Translations under genes and position numbers: made by a program
The notes under the pieces: generated by a model
The model's input: only the letters and a program-made list of their open reading frames with translations
Database searches by the model: none
Told to the model about the DNA's origin: nothing
Assembly (NCBI GenBank): GCA_963826695.1
Contig: CAWGXZ010000008.1
Coordinates: forward strand, 1 to 64,000
Origin: CAWGXZ01 sp963826695
GTDB lineage: Bacteria > Pseudomonadota > Gammaproteobacteria > Burkholderiales > Burkholderiaceae_C
Length of the DNA: 64,000 bases
Reading direction: 5' to 3'
In this document: in pieces, positions 1 to 10,429 of the stretch
Position numbering within the stretch: the first letter of the stretch is position 1
Layout: each line of letters opens with the position of its first letter

Positions 1-952
1 CGGCACCCGGCTGGCCATTCCGCAAGTCGGCTACAGCCTCGGCGAGCTAGCCCGTGGTGCGGCGATCGACATGGTCGACATCGACCCGACAGAAGGCAAG
101 AAGCTCGGCAGCCGTGTGCGCGAGTTCATTCAGGCCGACGCAGGCGCTTTCGTGCGCGAGCTGATCGAACTTGCAGCCGACGGGGCTGGCGACAAGGCCG
201 CGTGGATCGAGCAATGCGCGACTTACCAGCGCGACTTCCCTGGATCGGCCCCGAACACGCCGACAGTGAGGGCGGCTTCCTGAACAGCTACCGGTTCATG
301 CAGCGCCTGAAGCCGCATCTTCAAAAGCGACCAGGTCATTGTCACCGACATGGGGACCGCGTTGTTGTCCGGCCACCAGGCGATCGAGCTGCGCCGCCGG
401 GCAACGGCTGCTGACCTCCAAGGCCTGGGCGAGATGGGTTTTGGCCTGCCCGGTGCCATCGGCGCTTCGTTTGCGTTGGATCGCGGCGAGGTCATGTGCC
501 TGAACTGCGACGGCGGCATGATGATGAACCTGCAGGAACTGCAGACGATGGTGCACCACCAGCTGCCCATCAAATTGTTCATCTTCAACAACGATGGATA
601 CCTGATGATCAAGCATACCCAGAAAGCCTCCTGTGCAGGGGCGCTACTCGGGCACGGACCGCAAGTCCGGGGTGAGCTGCCCGACTTCACCAAGCTGGCC
701 AAGGCCTTCGACCTCCCTTCCTGGCAGATCCGCACGTGGGAGGATTTCGACGAGGTGCTGGCGCAGGCGCAAACGATCGAGGGCCCTGTATCTTCGAGGT
801 CTTCATGCATCCCGAGCAGTTGTTCCTTCCAAGCTTTCGGTCGCGGTGCGGCCGGACGGCGAGCTGGTGTCGCCACCGCTGGAGGACCTATCGCCGCTGC
901 TGCCGCTCGACGCCTTGGCCGCGGCCATGCGCGACGACCGCACCCGAAGTAG
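1..952 (+). CDS. Thiamine diphosphate-dependent acetolactate-synthase-like enzyme, 3' part
   Basis: Only the central and C-terminal domains are present; the gene enters from outside the window. The ThDP/Mg site reads NCDGGMMMN near 505-531, followed about 25 residues later by FNNDGY, the usual GDG-to-NN spacing of the family but with CDGG in place of GDG. GEMGFGLPGAIG precedes it. Such enzymes decarboxylate a 2-oxo acid and transfer the resulting acyl or aldehyde unit. In sugar clusters, relatives such as YerE add a two-carbon branch to a keto-sugar. Frame changes near 240, 320, 400, 640, 790 and 840 break the reading frame; similarity continues across them. The stop is taken as TAG at 950-952. 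Its neighbours, an acetaldehyde dehydrogenase and an aldolase, suggest it acts with them on short-chain carbon units in glycan precursor synthesis. The substrate is inferred, not seen. Confidence 0.72.
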
Positions 953-984
953 ACATCGCTGCGCTGAAGCTCACCGAGAACGTC

Positions 985-1863
985 ATGACACAGAAAACGC
1001 GCGTCGCGATCATCGGGACCGGCAACATCGGCACCGACCTGCTCGTCAAGGTCATGCGGTCGAATACGCTGGAGTGCACGTTGTTCGTCGGGCGGAATTT
1101 CCGCTCCGAAGGCATGCAGAAGGCCAGCAGCCTGGGCGTCAACATCTCCGATCGTGGTCTGGACGCCATCGTTCAGCAGGCCGACGACATCGACATGGTG
1201 TTCGACGCCACCTCGGCGGTCGCGCACCACGAGCACTGGGCGGTGCTGCGCGAAATGGGCAAGACCGTCATCGACATGACCCCGGCCAAGCTCGGCGGCA
1301 TGTGCATGCCGGCGATCAATGCCGAGGAGGTGATCGGCGCCGGGGTCGGCAACATCAACATGGTCACCTGCGGCGGCCAGGCTTCGATCCCGATTGCCAA
1401 TGCGATTTCCACCGAACACGACGACATCGAGTACATCGAGGTCGCCTCCAGCATCGCCTCGCGCAGCGCCGGCCCAGCGACCCGCGGCAATCTCGACGAA
1501 TACATCGAGACGACCGAAGAGGCGCTGATCCAGTTCACCGGCGCAAGGCAGGCGAAGTCGATCCTGATCCTCAACCCGGCGCGTCCGCCGATCGACATGC
1601 AGACCACGATCTACGCCAAGATCGCCAATCCGCGGCTCGATCACATCCGCCGCTCGGTCGATGCCATGATGAAGCGGATCACCGCCTATGTGCCGGGCTA
1701 TCAGTTGATCGTGCCGCCGACCATCGAGGGCGGCAGGGTGATGACGACGATGAAGGTGCTCGGCAACGGCGATTACCTGCCGCGTTATGCCGGCAACCTC
1801 GACATCATCAACTGTGCGGCGATCGGCATTGCCGAAACCATCGCCCGAAGGGGCAGGGAGTGA
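985..1863 (+). CDS. Acetaldehyde dehydrogenase (acylating), MhpF/DmpF family
   Basis: Intact, 292 residues, close to the family's usual ~300. The family interconverts acetaldehyde + CoA + NAD+ and acetyl-CoA + NADH. A Rossmann nucleotide motif GTGNIG lies at residues 11-16. The catalytic cysteine is in VTCGGQ (Cys129), matching Cys132 of DmpF. The C-terminal dimerisation domain is complete. Start ATG 985 is chosen because the protein then begins directly before the Rossmann strand. The aldolase gene follows after 5 bp, as in aromatic meta-cleavage operons, where the two proteins form a channelling complex. No other catabolic gene is present; the surroundings are sugar-nucleotide and glycosyltransferase genes. 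A biosynthetic role in making a glycan building block is therefore more likely than catechol degradation, but this is inference. Confidence 0.9.
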   Translation: MTQKTRVAIIGTGNIGTDLLVKVMRSNTLECTLFVGRNFRSEGMQKASSLGVNISDRGLDAIVQQADDIDMVFDATSAVAHHEHWAVLREMGKTVIDMTPAKLGGMCMPAINAEEVIGAGVGNINMVTCGGQASIPIANAISTEHDDIEYIEVASSIASRSAGPATRGNLDEYIETTEEALIQFTGARQAKSILILNPARPPIDMQTTIYAKIANPRLDHIRRSVDAMMKRITAYVPGYQLIVPPTIEGGRVMTTMKVLGNGDYLPRYAGNLDIINCAAIGIAETIARRGRE

Positions 1864-1868
1864 ATCCA

Positions 1869-2899
1869 ATGAGCAAGCGCGTTCTTATCAGCGACCCGAC
1901 GCTGCGCGACGGCAACCACGCCGTGCGCCATCAGCTTTCCAAGGCGAGCTTCGTTGCCTACTGCGCGGCTGCCGAAGCCGCTGGCGTGCCCATCGTGGAA
2001 GTTGGCCACGGCAACGGCATTGGCGCCTCGTCGATGCTGGTCGGCGAATGCAGCCTGGACGATGAGACGATCCTGAGCACCGCGCGCGCCAATCTCTCGA
2101 AGTCGAAGCTGGGCGTCCACGCCATTCCCGGTTTCTGCACGATTCAGCGCCACCTGACGATGGCGATCGACCTCGGCGTGGATGTTTTCCGCATTGCCGC
2201 GCACTGCACCGAGGCCGACATCACCCAGCGGCACATCGACTACGCCCGCAACAAGGGCAAGGAAGTCTTCGGCGTGCTGATGATGAGCCACATGGCGAGC
2301 CCCGCGATGCTCGCCGATGAAGCCCGCAAGATGGAGGCCTACGGTGCCGAAGGCGTCATCATCATGGATTCGTCCGGCAACTATCTGCCAGCTGACGTCA
2401 CCGAGCGAATCGGTACGCTCGTCGCCTCGCTGAACATCCCGGTTGGCTTTCATGCGCACAACAACCTCGGCATGGGCATCGCGAACTCGGTTGCTGCGGT
2501 GGATGCGGTGCCACCATCATCGACGGCAGTGCGCGCGGCTTCGGCGCTGGCGCTGGCAATGCGCAGCTCGAAGTGCTGGTTGCCGTGTTCGAGCGGATGG
2601 GCATCGAGACCGGCATCGACCTGTACAAGATGCTCGACGCGGCCGACCTCGCCGAGCGCGAAATGATTCCGGAGTTGCCCACGATCTCGTCTACCAGCAT
2701 CGTCAGCGGCCTGGCCGGCGTGTTCTCCGGCTTCGTCAAGCAGGTCAACAGCATCGGCAAGCAGCACGGCGTCGATCCGCGCGACATCTTCTTTGAACTT
2801 GGTCGGCGCAACGCAGTGGCCGGGCAGGAAAGCTTGATCCTCGAAGTGGCGCTGGAACTAGCCAAGACGAAGACGGCCGCGGAAGTCGCCCATGCTTGA
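1869..2899 (+). CDS. 4-hydroxy-2-oxovalerate aldolase family (MhpE/DmpG-like)
   Basis: An HMGL-type TIM-barrel aldolase. The N-terminus carries the metal/catalytic signature DPTLRDGNH (residues 9-17) and the FHAHNNLGM motif follows near residue 195. A C-terminal communication domain ends at 2899. The family cleaves 4-hydroxy-2-oxo acids to pyruvate and an aldehyde, or runs in reverse, with Mn2+ or a similar metal, and passes acetaldehyde to the dehydrogenase partner encoded just upstream. The frame breaks near 2508, where GATGCGGTGCC lacks one G compared with the expected reading through DAGATIIDGS; this looks like a homopolymer deletion. Start ATG 1869 gives the standard N-terminus. The next gene begins 8 bp before this stop, so the set is probably one transcript. 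Confidence 0.87.
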
Positions 2900-3968
2900 C
2901 CAGGCGCAAAAGCAGCTGCGCGAGGACTGCCGTGCTTCCTTTGCCAAGCTGGCGGACTTGCCGAAGCAGCTGGCGGGTCAGCGCATCGCCGTCATCGGTG
3001 GCACTGGTTTTGTCGGCTCGTGGCTGGCCGAGGCGGTGGCGATGCTCAACGACGACATGGGCGCCGGATACCGCATTGACCTCTTCGGACGCACCGCTAG
3101 CAAGTGGCTTGACAGCCGCCGGCATCTGGAGCGAGTGGACATCGGCCTGCACACCATCGATGTGCGTTCGTCGTTCGAACTACCGAGCGACACGACGCCG
3201 TCCTGTTCGCAGCCGGCATTGCCGACCCGCGGGTGCAGGCCTCCGACCCACACCGCGTCTTCCAGACCACGGTTCACGGCATTGACCATGCATTGCTCGC
3301 AGCCGCACGGCTGGAGCGCATTCAACGCTTCGTCAACCTCAGCTCGGGCCTTGTCGCCGGGACGGCCTGCCGCCAGGCGCGCTGAAGGAGGGCGACATCG
3401 GCGTGCTCGACTTTACTCGTTTCCACAGCCTCTACGCCGAAGCACGGCGCGGCGCCGAGAGCCTGGCTTGTGCATTTGCCGGCCAGTACCGTATCCCGGT
3501 CAGTACCGCCAGAGCATTCACTTCCTAGGCGCCTACCAGCCCCTGGACGCGCCGTGGGCGTTGAACAACTTTATCCGGGACGCGTTGACCGGCAACGACA
3601 TCCGTATCCACGGCGACGGTGCCACACGGCGCAGCTACTTGTACGGCAGCGACGTCGCCGCCTGGTTGCTGCAGGCGCTCGTTGCGGGCCGCGATGGTGA
3701 GGTCTACAACATCGGCGGCGGCGAGTCGGTGAGCCATGCCGATGCCGCAACTTGGGTCGCCGAACGAATTACGCCAACCCCGCAACTGGTCTACAAAAGC
3801 CAGCCACGCGCAGGCGGGCGCACGCACGACTTCTACCCCAACGTGACGCAAACCATGCAATCGCTCGGTGTGCGACCGGTCTTCGCACCGCGAGCCGCAA
3901 TCGAGCGCTCGCTGCAGTGGCATGCACACCAACTCGGGGCCGGACGCCGGTTACGCGCCGCGACATGA
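2892..3968 (+). CDS. NAD-dependent epimerase/dehydratase (extended SDR)
   Basis: The extended short-chain dehydrogenase fold opens with a GGTGFVG dinucleotide motif near residues 36-42. Further similarity includes NLSSG after the fourth strand and a C-terminal substrate domain with HGDGATRRSYLY and NIGGGES, typical of enzymes acting on nucleotide-diphospho-sugars. The first and last thirds share one frame. The middle (about 3195-3520) is read in other frames, with breaks near 3195, 3359 (GGG run) and 3518. The expected YxxxK catalytic pair falls in the disturbed stretch as LYAEARR, so the lysine is not seen. It starts inside the aldolase gene and its stop overlaps the next ATG (ATGA at 3965-3968). 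It probably modifies the nucleotide sugar used by this cluster. Confidence 0.78.
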   Translation: MLDQAQKQLREDCRASFAKLADLPKQLAGQRIAVIGGTGFVGSWLAEAVAMLNDDMGAGYRIDLFGRTASKWLDSRRHLERVDIGLHTIDVRSSFELPSDTTPSCSQPALPTRGCRPPTHTASSRPRFTALTMHCSQPHGWSAFNASSTSARALSPGRPAARRAEGGRHRRARLYSFPQPLRRSTARRREPGLCICRPVPYPGQYRQSIHFLGAYQPLDAPWALNNFIRDALTGNDIRIHGDGATRRSYLYGSDVAAWLLQALVAGRDGEVYNIGGGESVSHADAATWVAERITPTPQLVYKSQPRAGGRTHDFYPNVTQTMQSLGVRPVFAPRAAIERSLQWHAHQLGAGRRLRAAT

Positions 3969-5039
3969 GCGACTCGGAGCAGCACACCAACCCAGTCGTC
4001 GCCGAGGACATCGAGCGCATTCTGGCGCAGCCGCTACCCTGGCAGCGGCTGGAGGGGCGACGGTGCTGATTGCCGGTGCCGGCGGCTTCCTTCCTGCGTA
4101 TCTCGTCGAAACGCTCGCGGCGCTGAACCGTCGAGGATCGCAGATCCAGGTGATTGGGTTGGTGCGCAACCCTCAAAAGGCGGCTGCACGAATCGGCCAT
4201 TTGCTCGCAGACGGCTTGACACTGCTTGAGCACGACGTCGCCCAACCCTTGCCAGCTGATCTTCCGATAGCAGACTTCATCGTCCATGCCGCCAGCCGGC
4301 GAGCCCGCGCTATTACGGCAGTGATCCTGTTGGAACGCTCGAGGCGAACGTGCTCGGTACTGCTTACCTCCTGGCGCATGCGGCGCGAAATGCCGGAACC
4401 GAGTTTCTCTATTTCAGCAGCGGTGAAGTCTACGGTGCGCCGCTTGACGATTCGCGCCTGCTCTCCGAGACAGACTTCGGGTACCTCGACCCAGCGACCG
4501 TGCGCGCTTGCTACGCCGAGAGCAAACGTGTTGCCGAGACGATGTGCGTTTCTTGGGCGCAGCAGCATGGCGTCCGGGCAAAGATCGTCAGACCTTTTCA
4601 CACCTACGGGCCCGGCATGGACCTGGCCGATGGTCGGGTGTTTGCTGATTTCGTTGCCGACATCGTCGCCCGCCGCGACATCGTGCTGAAAAGTGATGGC
4701 CGCGCGATGCGACCCTTTTGCTATTTGGCTGACGCCGCAGCCGCGTTTTGGACCGTCCTTCTGCTTGGCGAAGCTGGCCGGGCCTACAACGTCGGCAATC
4801 CCGCCGCCGAGGTGTCAATCGCCGAACTGGCTGAGCTGCTCGTAGGTTTGAATCCCGCACTTGGATTGAAGGTGGTCCGCGCCTCGGCACCCTCTGCTGC
4901 GAGCGGTTACCTGCAGAGTCCCGTCGCGCGCTCGACGCCGGACGTCTCACGCATAGGCGAGCTCGGCTGGCGTCCGACCACCGGCCTAAGCGAGGGCTTT
5001 CGCCGCACGATCGGCAGCTTCGACCTCCGCCTTTTGTGA
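3965..5039 (+). CDS. NAD-dependent sugar-nucleotide dehydratase/epimerase (extended SDR)
   Basis: The second extended SDR of the cluster, of about 355 residues once two frame breaks (near 4058 and 4315) are bridged. It has the GAGGFL nucleotide motif, FSSGEVYG after the catalytic strand and the catalytic pair in YAESKRVAE (YxxxK). RPFHTYGP and the C-terminal NVGNP segment resemble the UDP-glucuronate decarboxylase / dTDP-glucose dehydratase branch. The N-terminal 30 residues before the Rossmann strand resemble those of LPS-cluster SDRs. ATG 3965 overlaps the previous stop. It probably acts on the same sugar nucleotide as the gene before it, for example in 4,6-dehydration, decarboxylation or epimerisation; the exact reaction cannot be read from sequence. 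Confidence 0.8.
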
Positions 5040-5095
5040 ATACCCTGAGCTACTAGGCCCTCGGCCGAAGGCTCCTTTTTCGACAGCAAAACGCC

Positions 5096-6039
5096 ATGAC
5101 CACTGCTCGCCAATCCCTCGAATCGACGCTCGAAGCCTATCGCCAGGGCGACATCGACAAGCCGACGTTTATCCGGACGATGTACGACGCCCACCACGCG
5201 GCGCTCTTCGACACTCGCGGTTCATCGGCAATACCAACGTACGACGCATCGAGATCGAAGACGGCCAGGTTGTCATGGTTTCGCGAGATCGTGGCGTGCG
5301 CATCGCGTGTGCGGAAGGCGATATGCGTATTGCGCCGGTCGAAAGCCTCAATTTCGCCGACTATGAAAAGCAAGATGCGGAAATGATGGAGTCGCTCGTC
5401 GCCGACGGCGACACCTTCTTCGATATTGGTGCAAACATTGGCTGGTACTCGATCAATCTCGCACTCGCACGCCGAGCGTCATCCTTTCATGCGTTTGAAC
5501 CTCTGCCTAGAACCTACGCACAACTAACGCGAAACGTCGGGCTGAATGCTGTGCGCAATGTGCAGACGCACAACTTCGGTTTTTCCGATGCGTCGGCAAC
5601 GCTCGAGTTCTATTACTACCCCGAAGGGTCAGGCAACGCATCTTCACGAAACTTGACCGAGAGATCCGATGTTGAGACCGTGCAATGCCAGGTGCGCCGG
5701 CTAGACGACCACGTTCGAGACACCGGCCTCAAGGTGGACTTCATCAAATGCGACGTCGAGGGCGCCGAGTTGCTGGTCTTCCAAGGGGGCATCGAAACCA
5801 TCGCTCGCGACCGGCCGGTGATCTTTTCGGAAATCCTTCGAAAGTGGTCTGCGAAGTTCAACTACGACCCAAATGAGATCTTTGAACTGCTGCGGGCCAT
5901 TGGCTATTGCGCATTCGTAACCGACGGCCGCGCCCTTCGCTCCTTCGACCGGATGACATCGCAGACGGCCGAGACCAACTTCTTCTTTCTCCACAAACAG
6001 CGACATGGCGATCAGATTGCTCGCCTTGCGCGGAATTGA
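5096..6039 (+). CDS. FkbM-family SAM-dependent methyltransferase
   Basis: About 313 residues with one frame break near 5218. The SAM motif I reads FFDIGANIGWYS, and DFIKCDVEGAEL and the FEP segment are characteristic of the FkbM family, which O-methylates sugars or other hydroxyls. A short helical N-terminus (from ATG 5096) precedes the fold, as is common for glycan-cluster members. The 56-bp gap to the previous stop holds no convincing terminator. It lies between the sugar-nucleotide enzymes and the flippase, so methylation of a glycan residue is the most likely job. The acceptor is unknown. Confidence 0.85.
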
Positions 6040-7426
6040 CAATCGTCCGCTTGGCGCAGCACGTCGCCGTGGACGCAGTTTCAGAACGGCTGTGGAGCAG
6101 GCTGGCGCGGCTTGCCGGTGTCGATGCGCAAGTTGCGGCGACCTTGCTGCTGCGCGGCTGGGCCGTAGTCGCCGGCGCGGGTACCGTGTTGCTGCTTCCG
6201 CTCTGGCTCGGCAAGGTTGAGCAAGGCTACTACTTCACGTTTTCCAGCCTGCTGGCGCTGCAGATCTTCTTCGAACTGGGTATGAACCAGGTCGTCGTTC
6301 AGATCGTCAGCCACAACTTCGCGCATGTGCAGGTCGATTCCGATGGCAAATTCGGCGGTGACGCTCAGCGGTTGGCGCGGCTCGCGTCGCTGGTGCGGCT
6401 GCTGCGTCGGTGGTATCTAATCGCCGCAGCCGCGTTCGCCCTCTTCGTCGGCGCGGCCGGTGCGATTTTCTTTGAAACAAAGGGGACTCTCCCCCCGTCG
6501 CGTGGCTGGGCGTTTGGCTATTCATCGCGCCATTGACCGCCGCCAACCTGTATTTCAGCGTCTGGCTGACCGTGCTCGAGGGTTGCGGCAAGGTCGCGGA
6601 AGTTGCGCGCCTGCGGCTTCAACAATCGATCGTTGGATACGCCATGATGTGGGTCGCGCTTGGGCTTGGCGCGGGACTCTGGGCCGCTGTGTTTGTGCCG
6701 CTCGCCTCGGCACTGGGCACAGGGCTTTGGCTACATCGCTCGGCGTCGTTGCTCACGTACCTGCGCGCGCAGCCCGAATGTGGTGCTGACGATCGAATTC
6801 GGTGGCGGCGCGACGTTTTCCCGTTTCAGTGGCGTATTGCGGTCAGTTGGGTCAGCGGCTATTTCATCTTTCAGGTCTTCACGCCCTTGACGTTCGCCCG
6901 ACACGGCGCCGTCGAGGCCGGTCGTCTCGGCCTCGCCCTGGCCATCTACAGCGCTTTGCTTACAGTGGGAATGAGCTGGGTCAGCGCCAAACTGCCTTCG
7001 ATGGCCGCGCATGTGTCGCGCAAGGAGCGCCACGAGTTGAATGCTGTGTTCGGTGCCGTGGCAAAACGCTCGATGGTTTTTATGTCCGCAGCGGTCATTC
7101 TGCTGCTGCTCGGGATGCAGGGGTTGGTTCTTGCCGACGCGCCGGTTGCCTCGCGCATCGCCAGTGTTCCCGTGCTTGCCTGCCTTTCGGTTGTGACCCT
7201 TGTTAATTGCTTCATCTTCGCCGCTGCCGGGTATATGCGTGCGCACATGGAGGAGCCGATGTTGGGCGTTTCGGTCGTCGCCGGCTTGGCGACGCTGCTT
7301 ACTGCACTGCTCGGGGTTGAATTCGGCGTTCTGTCGATGATGTTTTTCTATGCGCTCGTGGTCTCGTTGATCGCTCTGCCGTGGACGGTATGGCTTTTCC
7401 TCGGCTACTACCGGAGACCGTCGTGA
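6036..7426 (+). CDS. Polytopic membrane protein, Wzx-like polysaccharide flippase/exporter
   Basis: A hydrophobic protein with about ten to twelve predicted membrane segments, split by one frame break near 6505 after a CCCCCC run. Segments such as LLLRGWAVVAGAGTVLLLP, the FELGMNQVVVQ motif and a C-terminal pair of helices fit the polysaccharide biosynthesis (MATE/MOP superfamily) transporters that flip lipid-linked repeats. I take TTG 6036, which overlaps the preceding TGA; GTG 6069 is an alternative start. Sequence identity within this family is always low, so the call rests on topology and position between glycosyltransferase genes. It would move lipid-linked oligosaccharide to the periplasm. 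Confidence 0.7.
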
Positions 7427-7466
7427 TGTGCGTTGCCTGCATACTCCGCCATGCCGGCAAACTGCA

Positions 7467-8475
7467 ATGAGTACACGTCTGTTGCTCACCATCGCCGTGC
7501 CGACTTACAACCGGGCGGGTTGCCTTTCATTTCTGCTGACCGCACTGCAGCGCGAACTCGTCGGCCTGGAGGACCGAGTCGGCCTCATCGTAGGTGACAA
7601 CGCGTCGACTGACGCAACCCCCGAGGTGACTTCAGCACTCCAAGCGGCCCTGCCGACGGCGACCGTACTGCGACACGCCATCAATGTCGGTGCCGAAGAG
7701 AATTCTGCCTTTGCATCGAACGGATGACGTCGCGTTTCTTTTGGATCATCGGCGATGACGACATGCCGCGGGCCGGGGTGGTGCGCGAACTGCTGACGCT
7801 TCTCGAGCGCGAGAACCCGGACCTGGTCTATCTGAACAGCGACTGGCGCCAGGCCCTAACCGACAACGATCCGCACGACCCGGTCACTACCCTCGAAGCG
7901 GCGTCGCTCGACCGGATGTCGTTCGCACGCCGCGTCCATGTCTGGTCGACCTTCATCTCGGGCATGGTGGTCAACCGCGACCGCTACTTTTCGAGACACG
8001 AGAACGCCTCACTGCGGCGTTTCGCCGGCACGGGGCTGGTACAACTCGCCTGGGTGCTCGAGACCCTGAATACAGGACGAAAGTTTCTCCATGTCGAGCA
8101 GCGATGTGTCCTGGCCACTGCAGGAAACACCGGTGGCTACGCAGTGTTCCACGTTTTCGGAGCGAATTTCCCGCATCTGCGCCGACGTTTTCGGCGCCAA
8201 CCATGCCATCGCGCGCACCCTCGTGCGACGTAGTCTGCTTGCCTACCTTTCCTGGATTGATCTGGAAAGTCCGATTCTCGAACATCGGGCAATTCGAATC
8301 GGAGAACGCGCTCGCACCGCTGCGCCGTGAGCTGAAGCGCTATTGGTCGTTCTGGGCGCTGATCGTTCCCATCAGCCTTCTGCCGAAGATGCTGGCGTGG
8401 CCGTTCGTAAAGGCTTCTTCAGTGATCGGTAGGCTGTTGCGGCTTAGCGACCGATGGCGCGAGGTTCGCGTGTGA
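7467..8475 (+). CDS. Family 2 glycosyltransferase
   Basis: The GT-A fold begins with TIAVPTYNRAGCL and continues with VGDNASTDAT, and a DDD metal site appears in IIGDDDMPRAG. These are hallmarks of GT2 enzymes, which transfer a sugar from a nucleotide donor with inversion. Frame breaks near 7720, 8170 and 8275 interrupt the frame. The C-terminal part ends in a hydrophobic stretch (FWALIVPISLLPKMLAWPF) that may associate with the membrane. Start ATG 7467 is 41 bp after the flippase stop. It is one of four glycosyltransferases here, consistent with a repeat unit of several sugars. Donor and linkage are unknown. Confidence 0.82.
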
Positions 8476-8545
8476 GCATGCGTATCGCGCGCCGCGTGCA
8501 GAAGCATTGTTGCCGCAATGTACCTAGGGCCGGAGGGTGTGCCAC

Positions 8546-9122
8546 GTGAAGGTTGCACATCTAATGGCGGCGACGACCGTCCCGCGCCGACTCATGAACC
8601 GCTCTTTGAACGGTTTGTGCAAACTCGTGCTGCGTCAGCGCGTTTCGATCGACTGGCGTGACCTGAAGGTCCGCAATCCGGTTCGCATCGACATCGGTAC
8701 CAATTTTTCGGCAGGTCGCGGGCTGTGGCTAGAAGCAATTGGTTCCGGTGTGCTGACGATAGGGCGAAACGTCAACGTGTTTCGGATTGGGTACATCTCG
8801 CTGCGGCGTCCAGCGTCACGATTGGCGACGGGATCTCATTGGCAGCAAGGTCATCGTCACTGATCATTCGCATGGCCGCGGCCTGCGGCACGACCCGATT
8901 GAAGCGGCGACACCTCCGGACCATCGGCCGATCCACTCGAAAGGACCGGTTCGCATCGGCCGTAACGTCTGGCTCGGCAACGGCGTGGTCGTGCTTCCAG
9001 GATCGGAGATCGGGGACGGATGCGTCATCGGTGCCAACTCGGTGGTCCTCGGCAGCACGCCCGCCGCAACGATCTGGGCTGGAGTGCCCGCGATACAAAT
9101 CTGGCCCGCACCGGCGGCTTAG
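8546..9122 (+). CDS. Left-handed beta-helix (hexapeptide repeat) acyltransferase
   Basis: The C-terminal half shows the hexapeptide pattern ([LIV]GxxxxI) in VRIGRNVWLGNGVVVLPG, followed by IGDGCVIGANSVV, and a catalytic histidine in DHSHG. These are features of the WbbJ/maltose O-acetyltransferase group, which acetylates sugars with acetyl-CoA. The start is GTG 8546, chosen because a GGAGGG ribosome-binding site lies at 8532-8537 with 8 bp spacing; GTG 8537 would overlap that site. Frame breaks occur near 8810 and 8850. It probably O- or N-acetylates a residue of the cluster's glycan. Confidence 0.82.
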
Positions 9123-9189
9123 CTGCAGACAATTGCAGCGAATCTGCAACCACCCCCATTCCCGCCAATACCTCGGAAACACTGACGAT

Positions 9190-10429
9190 ATGAGTCTTTG
9201 CGTCGCAACGATCGTCTCCGCCAACTATCTGGCCTATGCCCGGATTCTCGGCGAATCGCTGGCGCAGCACGCCCCGAACGCCGCGTTTCGCGTCCTCCTC
9301 GTCGACCGAGCCACGCCCGCGGTGCAGGCTGCGGTGGCCGAGGCCGGGCTGCGAGTGACCTACGCAGCCGATCTGCCGATACCGGACATCGAGCAGGTGA
9401 CCTACAAGTACGACATCGTCGAACTCAACACACGCTAAAGCCGACCTTCCTCAAGCTGCTGTTCGGCGAGGGGCACGAACGCGTTGTCTATCTCGACCCT
9501 GACATTCGACTCTACGCACCGCCGGAGCCGGTGCTCGTGGCCTTGGACGAGGCCGAGATTGTCGTTACGCCGCATGCGCTCGCACCGGCGATGGACGGGT
9601 TACGGCCATCGGACATCGACTTTCTGCGCAACGGCAGCTTCAATCTCGGCTTCATCGCGCTGCGACGCGGCGCCGAATCGCTGTCGCTGCTCGACTGGTG
9701 GGAACGGCGCTGCCTTTCTCACGGTTTCAACGACCTCGGTTTCGGCACTTTTGTCGACCAGAAATGGATCGATCTGGTGCCGTCGTATTTCGAGTCGGTG
9801 CACGTGCTGCGCCATCGCGGTTGCAACGTGGCGTTCTGGAACCTGCACGAGCGCCAGCTTTTTGAGGTGAACGGCAGCTACCGCGTCAATGACGTGCCGC
9901 TGGTGTTTTTCCATTTCAGCGGCGTGCGCGCCGATGCGCCCGAGGTGCTTTCCAAGCACCAGACGCGGCATGCGATCGCGCCGGGATCGCTCCTCGCGCG
10001 GCTGGTGAGCGAGTACAGCGCCAGCTTGTTGCAGATGGGTCATTCCAGCTACTCGAAGCTGGCGTACGGCTTCGGCAGACTCGATGACGGCACTCGGTCA
10101 CCAGCCTCATGCGGCGTGCCGCGTGCTGCGTGGGGGCGAGCGAACTGCACCCGTTCGCGGCCGGGTCCAACCTGCAACGGCGCCTGCGGGCGAGCGGCAT
10201 CACACCGCCTCCGTCGGCGCAAGCCAAGGGGACGAGCACGCTCAATTTCGATCAGACGAGCCGCAAGGTGGTGATGGCGAACCGTCTTGTGCGCACCCTG
10301 GCACGGTTGGTGGGGCGTGAGCGGCTCTTGCAGATACTGCGCTACGCGGCATTCCTGACACGCGGATCGAATTACGCCAGCGTGCTCCTCGGTTATCCGT
10401 TCGACCTTCAGCACGAGGATCGCAGGTGA
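9190..10429 (+). CDS. Glycosyltransferase of GT-A type with DPD metal motif
   Basis: The N-terminus resembles nucleotide-diphospho-sugar transferases of the GT8-like group (CVATIVSANYLAYA), then KLLFGEGHERVVYLDPDIRLY supplies a DxD motif for divalent metal and nucleotide sugar. NGSFNLGFIALRR and DQKWIDLVP continue the catalytic domain, and FFHFSGV follows. The C-terminal about 110 residues are a separate helical tail. The frame breaks near 9435 and 10095. Start ATG 9190; the stop at 10427-10429 overlaps the next gene's GTG. It is expected to add a sugar to the lipid-linked intermediate in the cytoplasm. Family assignment is by motif only. Confidence 0.75.

Noticed and set aside
223..1869. A long minus-strand open frame
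   Set aside because: It lies opposite the ThDP enzyme and dehydrogenase, whose motifs are on the plus strand. The protein has no recognisable motif and is the usual antisense frame of GC-rich coding sequence.
5040..5095. A terminator between the second SDR and FkbM genes
   Set aside because: The GGCC-rich stretch has no stable stem followed by a T-run, and the genes appear to belong to one unit.
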